Source: Chamaelirium japonicum
Taxonomy: Eukaryota > Streptophyta > Magnoliopsida > Liliales > Melanthiaceae
DNA length: 64,000 nt
NCBI GenBank assembly: GCA_947650365.1
Contig: OX393549.1
Coordinates: 90,310,111 to 90,374,110, forward strand
Direction of reading: 5' to 3'
The notes beneath the pieces were generated by a model, which was not told where the DNA came from, made no database searches, and saw nothing but the letters and a program-made list of their open reading frames with translations. The translations under genes and the position numbers were made by a program. Positions 22,101-34,100 of this stretch are shown piece by piece. The number at the start of each line of letters is the position of its first letter. The stretch's first letter is position 1.

Positions 22101-25100
22101 CTTTCTTCCCGTGAGAACCAACGCCCTCAGCTCCCTTGATTTCTGCCCGTGTGAAAGAGGGACTGACCTTCTCTGTTGTCTGCACAGAAAAGCCACCGTG
22201 TACCCTTCTCTAGATTTTTATGGGCATCCCTGTTGCAGCCCTGAATATTATTAAAGACACCCCAACTTCTCCGAAAATCTAATTTGTTGTTTTGGGACTG
22301 ATTTGAAGCTTCTTTTGGACAGATTTCATCCATAATTTGCTTCCTTGCATGAAGAAAAATCAGGTGACATCATTCTGCAAGACAATAGTTTATTTTGACA
22401 TGAATGGAGGGTTGTTTTCTTGATTTCTGAGGGACCCCGTACCTCGTATCTCATCAGTTTGGCATCAGAGCTTCAATCAGCATGTCTTACCATGGTGATC
22501 GATCTTGTGATGACCCTCAAACACTTCATACAAAGCTTTTGATTGATTCATTGAATCAACATGCCTATCACAACATATCTTATTGCCGATTTCTGATTGG
22601 GAAGAAAACAGTGCATATGAAGTCTTTAGAAAGGCCTTTGCCTTGAATCTACCAATGCAGTCATTCAAACAGTGATTCCTCTAGGACCCTCCTGGTCGAA
22701 CTCGGTGACAAAGGTACAGCCACGTCATCAATGTGTTTGATGAAATTAAAACTGAATGGAAGTAATTAAAAATTTAAACACAAGCCCGCTTCGCCAACAA
22801 CAATGGGATCAACAACAAACACGATGGCAAGGAAAATGACAACAATCAATGGATTATCTATGAGCCATGGTCAACAATATGGGAACTCCATGTATATCTC
22901 CACCTCCATCGGTGACATCATTGAAAATCCCTGAGGAGACTCCATACTCCGACGAGCCTTCACCGACAGAGCCTCCAATCCTAGTGGAGCCTTCGCCTTT
23001 GCCTCTAGTGGAGCCTCCGCCTCCGTCTTTGCCTTTTGTGGAGTATTTGGCCGAGCCGTGGAGTATTGACTGCAACCCACTAGCTCCGATGGTTGACTTC
23101 ATCGAGCTAGACCTTCCACCCCGGCCCGGGTACTCTGTTTGTTACATTTGGGCACAACTTCTTCCACGCCAGCTCATCAGCCCGCCTAGGTGATCACTGT
23201 CAGCAATTCGTGCTATTACATGCCCAACTTCGGGTCCCAACTTAACGACAATAACTTCTCCACATGGGATCCAGGAATTGTCTACGGTGCTACACGCTCA
23301 AATGTATTGGGCCTACATCACATCTTCAGACATTGCTGATTGGTATGGAGACCCCGGTGATCGGTCTGACATCACAGAACTCGTGGATGAGTTCTTTCTA
23401 AGTTGTGGTCAAAGTTCAAAATTACCATTTCGGTCAATATTTTGACACTCCGGATATGGAAATATTTCGTGGAAATATTTCGACAGTGTGAAAATATTGT
23501 GATTTTATAGAAATGGTGAAAATATTGATTTTTAATGGAATTTTTCAGTGAATCTCTGGATAGTCATAAACCAAGTATATATGCACCATTTGGAACACTC
23601 AGATAATATTTGCCCCCTATCTAGGGGTGTAGAGCTTCACAAAGCATGTATTATGTATTTGAGTCTGTGAGTCTTATGCGGTTTTGTTTGGTCATGTTTT
23701 GAACTATGTTTTTTCAAATGGTTTTTAATCTTTTTTGTGAATAAAAATATTTTTAAAATAAAGATTAGTTGATTATTAAAATAATGCTTCAAACTATTAA
23801 TGTATAGAGATGGGTCGGGTTATATGTACAATCGGGTCGGGTTGTGTGTGTATGCATGTACATATATATTGGGCTTCAGTCCCTCAATGAGATGCATTCC
23901 ATTATCTCCAAACCCTAGCCGTCATCTGCTAACATGGTATCAGAGCTCTAGGGTTTCTCCGCGGTGAAGGCGACTACTCCAGCAGCCCCTCCAGCAACCT
24001 CCTACACCCGATTCCCACCTCCGGCAGCCCCTCCAGCACCAGGCAGCCCCTCCAGCCCCCTCCTGCACTCGATTCCCCCATCTGGCAGCCCCTCCAGCAC
24101 CCTTCTGCACCCGATTCCCCCTCCAACAGCCCCTCCAGCACTCCGGAAGCCCCCGTCGCCCTCTCCTGCACCTCCTGCAGCCCCCGCCGCCCCTCCAGCA
24201 CCCGATTCCCCCCTCCGGCAGCCCCTCCTGCACCCGATTCCCTTCTCACCCGCACAGGCAGCCCCTCCAGCCCCCTCCTGCACCCGATTCCCCCCTCCAG
24301 CAGCCCCTTCAGTACCCTCCTACACCCGATTCCCCCCTCCGGCAGCCCCTCCAGCACTCCGGAAGCCCCCGCCGCCCACTCCTGCACCTTCTGCAACCAC
24401 CGCCGCCCCCCTCATGCACCTCCTGAAGCCCCGCCGACCCCTTTTGCACCTACTACAGCACCCCGCACCCCTTCTCTTCCAACAGAACCCCCCCTGCAGC
24501 CCTTCCGACCCCCCCGCCATCCCCTGAAGCACCTGCCGCCCCCTCCTGCACCCCCTGACGCCCCGCCGCCCCCCTTCTGCACCTCCTGCAGCCCACACCG
24601 CCCCCCTCCTGCACCCCCTGCCACCCTCCATCGCCCCACCACTCCTCACCTGGCCCTCCTCCTCCGGTCCGTCTCCTCTGTACCGGACTGCCCGAGACCT
24701 CACTTGTGCCGGCTCGCCCCCGTACTTCAAGGTTATGGCTTCATACAGCATCTCTCAGCTCCCATACTGCCTGCACACAGTAGCTGATCGTCGAGTCCCT
24801 CCGTCTCCTTGTTTTGATGGTATTCTCGGGCCATGTCCCTCCACCATGTCAGTCAACTGTGGACGTCGTCAGGGTCCCCTCCGCCATGATGGCGGGACTG
24901 CTGCTGCCGCTGATCTCCCTACTCCAGCACCGCCTGCCACCACTCCTGCTCCGTCTCAGTCTTACTTCGACCGCCTCCAGCGCTTTGAGGAGGTACTGTT
25001 TCGATACCTCGCCTCTACCGGCTCTTCGACAGATCATAGTCTCTCTACCACTCCGGGTACTTCTACTCAGTCTCGGTCTTACTCCGACCGCCTCCAGTGC

Positions 25101-28100
25101 TTTGAGGAGTTACTGTTTCGATACCTCGCCTCCACCAACTCTTCGACAGATCACAGTCTTTCTGTCACTCCGGGTACTACAGCTCCATGGATCTTCAACT
25201 CGGGTGCTTCCTGCCACCTTACCTCTGATCCTTCTGTACTCATGGACTGTAGCCCTGCTCCTACACACCTGGGGATCCACACCGCTGACGGGACTCGTGT
25301 ACCCATTTCGCAGTGTGGATCCATCACCCCTGCCTCCGATCCCACTGGTCGCCTAACCTTACCTCGTATTCACCTTGCTCCCCGCTTAAACATTAACTTA
25401 ATATCTGTTAGTTCTCTTTGTGACTCGAGCCTGATCGTTACATTTACTTCTTCTTCTAGTTCTGTGCAGGATCCGCGGACGGGTCAGAGAGTTGGGTTGG
25501 GTCGTAGAGCAGGGGGACTCTAACAGTTGGATCACCTTCAGGTTCCCACTTCCACTCCGTCAGCTCTGTCTGTTACCTCTGATGCCAATTTGTGGCACAG
25601 AAGGTTAGGTCACATATCCAGTGATCGACTCCAAAACGTTTTTCGCTCTGGCGCTTTGGGTCGGGTGTCCTCCCCTCTCTCTGTCTGCACTGGGTGTCGA
25701 TTAGCAAAGCACCTTGCTCTTCCTTTTTCTACTAGTGTTTTCCGTTCCAGTGCCCCTTTTGATTTCGTGCACTCTGACGTGTAGGGTCCTGCTCCAGTTG
25801 CCTCTTTTACTGGTTTTTTGTATTATGTGAGCTTCATAGATGATTACTCCCGCTGCACCTGGGTCTATCTCATGCATCGCCGCTCCGAGATTCCTTATAT
25901 TTATAGGACCTTTACTACTATGCTTCACACCCAGTTTGGTCGGCGCATTAAGACTTTTTGGTCTGATTGTGCCCAGGAGTATCTCTCCTCTGAGATGCGT
26001 GAGATCCTTCAGACTCACGACACTCTTCACCAACAATCGTGTCCCCACACCCATAAACAAAACGGAGTCGCCGAGCGCAAACATCGTCATGTCCTCGAGA
26101 CAGCACGAGCTCTACTTCTGTCTGCTTCTGTTCCACATTCCTATTGGGCTGAAGCTGTCCTGACCGCTATTCACCTCATCAACATCACTCCGTCCTCCTC
26201 TCTCTCTGGTGTTTCCCTGTACGAGCGGCTTTACTCCATATCTCCTGACTACTCTCTTCTTTGTACCTTTGGGTGCACGTGTTTCGTCCTCCTCCCTCCC
26301 CATGAGCGCACCAAACTCTCTGCTAGGTCTGTTAGGTGTGTTCACGTAGGACTCAGTCGGGAGCACAAGGGATATCGGTGCTACGATCCCTTGGTTCGCC
26401 GGATCCGTGTCTCTTGTCACGTCTCCTTTGTAGAGGATGTCCCGTACTTTTCCACTGAGTCCCGGGATCTTCCCTCACCACCTACGTCATCTTCTACGCC
26501 GTCACCCCCTCTCACCATCCCCTTCCTACCTCCGTATCCTGCTCCCACGCCCACCTTTCCGGTTGAGCCTCCTCTACCTTCATCGCCTCCCCTGTCTCCA
26601 CCACCTCCCTCGTCTCCACCACCTCCCCCGCCACCTCCCTCTCCCCCATCTCCCCCGTCACCTCCACCACCACCACCCGTCACGCGTGTCTACGTTCGTC
26701 GCTCCACAGTTCCTCCCACCTAGACTATCTCCACTGGTACTACTTTGCCTGCAGCTGCTCCCACCTCTCCGGCCGCGGATCCTGGTCCTGTTCGGCGCTA
26801 CCCTTCGCACGAAAATCACCTTTCTGACAGATATGACTACTCCCCTAACAGGTTTGGTTACTCTGTGTTTACTCCTGTTTCCCCTGACACTTCTGCACAC
26901 TCTGTTGTTTCCTTCTATTCTCCATCCTACCAGGCTTTTCTTACAGCTCTTCACACCCACCGGAAGCCTCAATCGTACCGTGAGGCAGTTGTACACCCAA
27001 AGTGGCGACAGGCCATGACAGTCGAACTTGAGGCCTTTCAGCGGACTCAGACGTGGGATTTGGTTCCTTGTCCCACTGGCGTGGTTCCTGTTAGCTGCAA
27101 ATGGATCTTCAAAATCAAGACTCGACCTGATGGGTCCATTGAGCAGCATAAGGCGCGCCTTGTTGCTCGTGGTTTCTCCCAGGAGTATGGGATTGACTAC
27201 AAGGAGACGTTAGCTCCAGTGGCTCGGATGACTACCGTTCGCACCCTCTTAGCTGTGGCAGCTGCTCGACGGTGGCCTCTACATCAGATGGATGTGACCA
27301 ACGCATTTCTCCATAGTGATCTATCAGAGGAGGTATACATGGCTCCTCCACCGGGCGTCCCTGCTCCTTCAGGTCACGTCTATCGTTTACGCCGAGCCAT
27401 CTATGGGCTCAAGCAGGCCCCTCGTGCCTGGTTTGAGCGATTCCGCAGTGCAGTCCTGGTCGCTGGGTTTGTTGAGCGTCACTTTAACTATGCCATGTTC
27501 ACTCACTCCTCCAATCAGGGTATTGCAGTTCTTCTTCTCTATGTGGATGATATGATCATCACCAGGGATGACAGTGCCACCATAGCGTCCCTTCAGCGCC
27601 ACCTCCAGAGTTAGTTTCAGATGAAAGATCTAGGCCCTCTTCACTACTTTTTGGGCCTCGAGATTGCCCAGTCAGCTCGTGGTCTGTTGGTCTCCCAGCA
27701 AAAGTACATCTCCGACATCTTTGTTAATGCTGCTCTTACTGACTCTCGCACTGCTGACACACCCATGGAGCTCAATTTGAATCTTCTTTCTATAGATGGT
27801 GAACCACTCCAGGATGTCTCCCGCTACCAGAGGCTAGTTGGGATGCTCGTCTACATCACTATGACCCGGCTAGACATTGCCCATGTTGTTGGCATTGTCA
27901 GTCAGTTCGTTCAGGCTCCTCGTTCGGTTCACTATGCAGTAGTCATTCGGATTATCCGCTACCTCCAAGGCACCATCACCCGCTCACTACTTTTTCCCTC
28001 CACCTCTCCGTTGGTGCTGCATGCCTACTCCGATGCAGATTGGGCAGGAGATGTAGCCACTCGCCGTTCTACTACCGGATACTATATGTTCCTTGGTGAT

Positions 28101-31100
28101 TCTCTCATTTCTTGGCGAAGCAAGAAACAGGAGTCTGTTGCTCGCTCCAGCACCGAAACCGAATACAGGGCTATGGCTTTCACTACCGCAGAGATTGTCT
28201 GGCTTCGCCGCCTTCTACTCGACCTGGGAGTTGTGATATCTGGACCCACGCCTCTCTTCCGTGACAACCGGAGTGCTATTCAGATTGCTAGCAACCCGGT
28301 CTTCCACGAGCGGACAAAACATATTGAGGTTGATTGTCACTATGTTCGCCAGGAGTTTCTCGACCACACCATCTCCTTACCATTCATTCCATCATCGGAG
28401 CAGACTGCTGATTTTCTGACGAAGCCCCTTACGATTGCTCGCTTCCGGCATTTTATCAGCAAACTCTCGGTCCATGATCCACCGTGAGTTTGAGGGGGAG
28501 TGTTAATGTATAGAGATGGGTCGGGTTATATGTACAGTCGGGTCGGGTTGTGTGTGTATACATGTACATATATTGATGTGGACATCTACCTCGAGTCGAA
28601 CCCATGGCACGTGTACCAACACAGGAGGAGCCGCTTAACTTGTGGATGTGATCATTTGTTTCGTCTCGATTCTATGTTGTTTTTGTGTCTTTATCATTTG
28701 CACTTGTGTTTAGTCCCACCTCGCCTGTTGGCCGTGTGGACCTGTCGTTGTATGCCTTTATAAAAGCCCTTGTCTCTTCATTTGAAGTACTGAATAATGA
28801 AATAAAAATTTTGTTTCTCCACTATTGTGTTGAGTGACAACAGGGTGAGGTGTGTGAAACCCGATCCCAAATCCTAGGCGTGTGAAACCCTAGGTTTGTG
28901 CTAGGCGTGTGAAACCCTAGCCCAACCCCTATCCTCCTCCTCACCCTACCCGACCTGCACCTACGCCCCCCTTCCCCCCTTCTCCTCCGGCCTTGCCGAC
29001 CACCTTAGCCACCCCGCATCCCTTCCCTCCCTTCCTCCTCCCCGGCCGATCACCCGAGCCCCGCCTCCCCCTCTTCCCCAGCCCTAAAACCCCCGCCCCC
29101 TCCTCGCGACCCAGCCCGGCTCCGCCTCCCCCGAGCCCAGCCCGACTCGCCTCCCCCCCCCTCTCTCCGCGCCCCCAGTCCTGAGCCCCGCCTCCCCTTT
29201 TCCCTGCGCCCGAAACCCGACACCGCCCCCTCTTCCCTCGCTCGACCCCGACCCCGACTCCGCCTCCTCTCCCCGTGCCCCGACCCCGATTCTGTTTCCT
29301 CCCCACGCGGCCCCACCACTTGCATCCTCCTCCCCCTCCCCTTCCCACAGGCCCTAGCCACCCCAACCTTGTTCCCTCCTCCCCATCGAACCTTCAGCTG
29401 CTACTTGAGCCCAACCCAATCCCCCCCTCCCCCTTTTCTCCCCTCCCGTCCACTCCCAACCCGATCCTAACCCTCCTCCCCGGCCCCACCTGTGCTCGAG
29501 CTCGTGTCCCCTGGCACACTCCAGCATGCCTGTATGGCCACGCACTGATGGCTGACCCGGACGCTGATCACGGGTTCGATTGAGGATGTTGACGTCTCCC
29601 CGGCTATTTGATCATCATTTTCGGAGTTCCTGCTCGATTCGGGTTCCTGAGGCCAAGCATGCTCCTCAGTAGGTACGTCTTCTCCCAGTAGGGTATTCCC
29701 AGTAATTCCATTAATCGGATCTCCAGTATCTTATCTGTGCCAACGGCTGCCCCCATCGTGAGGTTGTGCGTCCCCACCTGCCTGTTAAGTTCATTAGCAT
29801 TTGATATTGCGGGAAGGACTCTTGCCGTTTAACTTAAGCATTATTCATTGTAAGTCTTAGAACTGAGATCGAACTGCCTGATGCGAGTAGTTTCTTTTAA
29901 AACCCATTATTTCCTGCTGATGGCTTGAACAAAACTTCCTACCTGAAACTTTTAATTCATAGCAAAACACTGCTAGTACAATTAAACTATTGATTTCCTG
30001 TCCACCTGCATCGTTTTGCATCATATATATTGGGCTTCAGTCCCTCAATGAGATGCATTCCATTCTCTCCAAACCCTAGTCTCCATTCTCTAACAGAGCA
30101 AATAGCTGACTTCTTCACAAAGTCACATCCTACGCCACGCTTTCGATCTTTAATTGGTAAATTCTTAGTGCATGATCCATCTTAAGTTTGAAGGGGGGGT
30201 GTTAAGATGTATTCATGTATATACACATACTTAGTGTATAGAGGACTCACATGTATTTTGCCCCTTATATTGGCCTAATGAGAGATTCATTATATTCTCT
30301 CCCCAAACCCTAGCCGTCTCTTTCTCTCCCTTTTCCTCTAGGGTTTGTCACATGGTATCAAAGCCAGATCCGCTCTAGGAGCTCCTCTCGATTGTGCCAT
30401 TGCCACGCGTGTCCCACGTGAGGGGGGTGTTGAGATGTTCATTCCTCACACGGGTTAGTCCCACATCGGTAATGGGAGCGGGTGATGTGCTGCTTATATA
30501 CCCGCCTTGGACCTCTCCTTACAAGCCGGTTTTGTGAAGAGGTGGGTATTCAAGGTTGGGTTCTTCACAGAATACTTTATGGGTAATGTATCCAGGCACA
30601 TGGATCCAATTTTGAGATACATTTTAGTGTGCCTCTGTACCTTACGATTTAGGAGGATGGAATGATCAAGACAAAGACAAGCACCAGCACCTGTTACTCG
30701 TACCCGATCCAGTTCTCCAGATAACATAGGGGACAAAGGAGCTGAAGCTCCTTCCTTTGACAAATCCGATCAACAACCACCCCTTTGATACCCCGTGAAC
30801 ACAAAGGTGAACCAGGAGCATATAGTCTCTCAATTAGCACATAAGAATGTTGTTACTAAATTATTTTTGCTTTACCAGAATTTGTTATGTGCCAATTCTG
30901 TTGTCGCAAATTGTGCTTTGGTTGGCAGTGTGTTAAGCAAATGCACATAGCACAGCCACAAGCAATGGATACGTCAAAGCATGAAAACTAGTGCCTGGTT
31001 TCTAGAACACTTTGGCAAGCCCAGACCTTGCTCATTTTTACACAGATGGACATGCTCTAGCTTTGTCGAAGTAGTTGCCGGTATGGACAGCAGAAAAACT

Positions 31101-34100
31101 CGAGTGAGAATATAAAATTGTACGGAATAGTTTAGGCGTGTAGCTAATAGAAGCACCCACTTTTCCCAATATAAGAATTGACCCAGTTCTCCTTAATGAG
31201 AGGGTATCTTTACAACTGTACCAACTATCTGAACAACAAGATTTCATGATTGTTGGTAGCTGAAGAGAGGTTTCTAGAAAACTAGTGCCTGGTTTCTAGA
31301 ACACTTTGGCAAGCCCAGACCTTGCTCATTTTTACACAGATGGACATGCTCTAGCTTTGTCGAAGTAGTTGCCGGTATGGACAGCAGAAAAACTCGAGTG
31401 AGACAATATAAAATTGTACGGAATAGTTTAGGCGTGTAGCTAATAGAAGCACCCACTTTTCCCAATATAAGAATTGACCCAGTTCTCCTTAATGAGAGGG
31501 TATCTTCACAACTGTACCAACTATCTGAACAACAAGATTTCATGATTGTTGGTAGCTGAAGAGAGGTTTACACTATAATTTTCTATTCTTATAATGTCAA
31601 AATTATTGATCTTATCCTAGTCATTTTTTTTCATAACCATGCCCGGGAATAAATAATCCTCCAAGTCTAGTGAAATAACAGATTCCCCCAAATTATTGTT
31701 TGATAAATATACGAAAGTCCATATTCTTGAATATAATCCTCTATACACTGGTTAACATATATAAATCTAATTTTGTAACAAAATGTTTAGTAGCATAGCT
31801 ACTTGGTTGCTTTAATGATTTCAAGACGACCCTTGATCCATTTATATTACTTTATGATGTCCAACCTCTTATGAATACATGGCAACAATGTGACAATAGT
31901 CCCCCAATGCTCACAGTTATTTGCTGATGATTAAAACATTGACTCCTAACTCCTTAGCTACTAATTACATTAGTTATCCGTTTATTTACATGTATATTGT
32001 TTCGATAAATCATATAAACTACAGTTAAACTATTTCATGATATAATACATAGAAAACTTCAGTTAAAATGATATAACGAATCATGATATAACAGGTATAA
32101 AATTACCTTCCCCACACCTATACGCATAGTAAGCGGTCTCCCACGCTTATAGCTGCTATCAAATACTGTCCCATCAGCAAATCTTGCAGTGTAGTGAATC
32201 TGTAATGAGACACAGAATACGCTTCCTAAAAAAAAATCTAGAAGTCACTTTACAAGTACTTATGAGACATTTATAGCAAATGTTTAGAGCTGGAAACTAA
32301 GGTACACATTGTGTTTCATATGTTTTATATAATAAAAAGGGCAAATTACAAAAACCTCCCCTAAACCTTACACCTGATTTCATATTGGTCCCTCAATTTT
32401 TTTCTTGAACAATTTGAACCCTGATCTATGCTCCGTCTGCATTCAGCCCCCTCCAGCAACTTTTTATCCCGAAAATACCCTTATCAATTTCCAATAAGAC
32501 TCTTATGGTTTTTGAAGTATTTAACTTATTCTAACTAGACAAGGATATTTTCAGGATAAAAAGTTGCCACAGGGGGTTAGATGCAGACGGAGCATAGTTC
32601 ATGTTCAAGATTCAAATTGTTCAAAAAACGTGTTGAGGGACCAATATGAAACGAAGTGCATAGTTCAGGGGATGTTTTTGTAATTAACTTATTTCTGAAA
32701 CTAATGGAGGAAGTAGAACCCAACGTTCTAGAGTATCGAAAAACTTTAACCATCGCATGACCAAGAGGCCTTATTCCATCTATTTGGGGTGGGTTTTATG
32801 TATGCTTTTCTCAATGTTTGTTACTTATTTATGTAAATGCTAGCCTTTATAAATCCATAATCACATCTATCGATGTTCTTTTAAGTATGTCTTTATGACC
32901 CTTCCACCTGAATCTCAACTACTCCTTAGCAGGGCCTCCTCTAGTCTTTGCTGCACATGCCAAATCATCATATGGTTCTGCATACTTTTCTCCTAAGAAA
33001 TATGTTTGCTTCATAGTGGGCCTTGTATCATTTTGCGGCTTGAGAAAGAGGACTAAAAATAGAAATAGGTGGACATGTTAAATACTCTCTTCTCATGCTC
33101 CATTATATTCCTTGCAAAGTTCAAAATCACAGTATTGGTCATCCCCCTACCAGTACGTACAAACCGGTACCAGTACCGATACCGGTATGTACTGGTTGAG
33201 GGCCTTTTCCTTTTGAAAAAAATCAAAATAAAAAATCAGCAAAAATCAGATACAAAATCTGTAAAAAAATGTATAATTGTTTTAAAACAAGTTTATAGTC
33301 ATACACATGTTTTAAATAGAAGGATTTAACTTCTAAGACTCTACTAATGGGTTTAAGGGCTTATACTTTATAGTCTTTATAGTCTTAGACTTTCCGTTGA
33401 ATTGAAGTTCAGCAATCGCCACTCCCCAAGGTGTATAGTGTCTAAGGGTTTAATCCTTTAAGCCATTACGTAGACTTTAGGTTGAATAACTTAGTCAACT
33501 GCTTGAGCGATATTTCCATATCTAGGTTCATGATCTTTGATGCTCCATCACAAACTACATATAAATCATACAAGGTAGTGAAATACAGTGAGTGAACGAC
33601 ATCGTTATTCATACAAGTAGTGCAGTAGAAATGTACAATGACATATAAATCCATGCAAACTCAAGTTAATCAAAACTCAAAACGTACAAGTTCCAAAGTG
33701 TTGTACACTTGACTCCAAAATGTACAGTTGAACCCTCTTAGTGCAACATACCCAACTAAATCCCTAAAATCTTGGATATGGTCCAGGGTTCCCTTATTTC
33801 TATTTTGTAAGCCACATATGACTAATGAGCACATCTTCAACCCCATGTGGGCCCTATCTTTATAATAATACTCAAATTCCTAAAACTCTAACCAGGACTC
33901 TAAAGATTTTTTTTTATAAAAAAGTTGCAGTGTTTGGGCCCAAAATAAAATATACGTAGACCTATCTTAAACCTAACCCTAGCATCTAAAGGATGACATC
34001 TATTGGTGAAAGAATCCCTTCAATCTCCCTTTCGGTGTTGGTTCTTTGAAGGGGCTTGTTACGAAAACCATTTTGCTCTATGTTATAAAGAAAAAAATAA

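Larger units (their letters stand above)
17437..23420 (+). mobile_element. Truncated LTR element related to the gag-only family
   Basis: A probable 5' LTR begins TGATGGGGACTAGG at 17437 and ends CTCATCA at 22456. A Met-tRNA-like PBS, TTTGGCATCAGAGC, follows at 22458-22471. The LTR is split by the element at 17677-21627. Rejoining the flanks restores CTTATTTAAATGTCTTTATT, which matches an internal duplicated copy at 17500. An ATTATATAAAGGC promoter-like word is at 21762. The interior carries a proline-rich frame (22867-23193) like that of the gag-only element. The homology stops near 23420, just before the expected PPT, so the 3' LTR is missing. The exact 5' limit is inferred. Confidence 0.6.
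23796..30095 (+). mobile_element. Nearly full-length Copia retrotransposon, interrupted by a solo LTR
   Basis: The 5' LTR is 23796-23934 and the PBS TGGTATCAGAGC is at 23935-23946. One gag-pol frame spans 23964-28487, a PPT (GTTTGAGGGGGAG) ends at 28500, and the 3' LTR is 28501-30095, split by a solo LTR at 28574-30023. No matching 5-bp target duplication is seen (CAAAC on the left, GAGCA on the right), so one end may have recombined. The element is inserted antisense to the FKBP gene in intron 2. Confidence 0.9.

Noticed and set aside
23940-24751. Gly/Ala-rich minus-strand frames opposite the Copia proline region
   Set aside because: Antisense shadow of the proline-rich coding sequence.
28941-29366. 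Glycine-rich frame on the minus strand
   Set aside because: It is the complement of a C-rich low-complexity stretch in a solo LTR; other frames there are equally open.
30483-31543. Small minus-strand frames of 60-90 codons
   Set aside because: Two are the same frame in the tandem duplication and none shows a recognised domain; no splice support.
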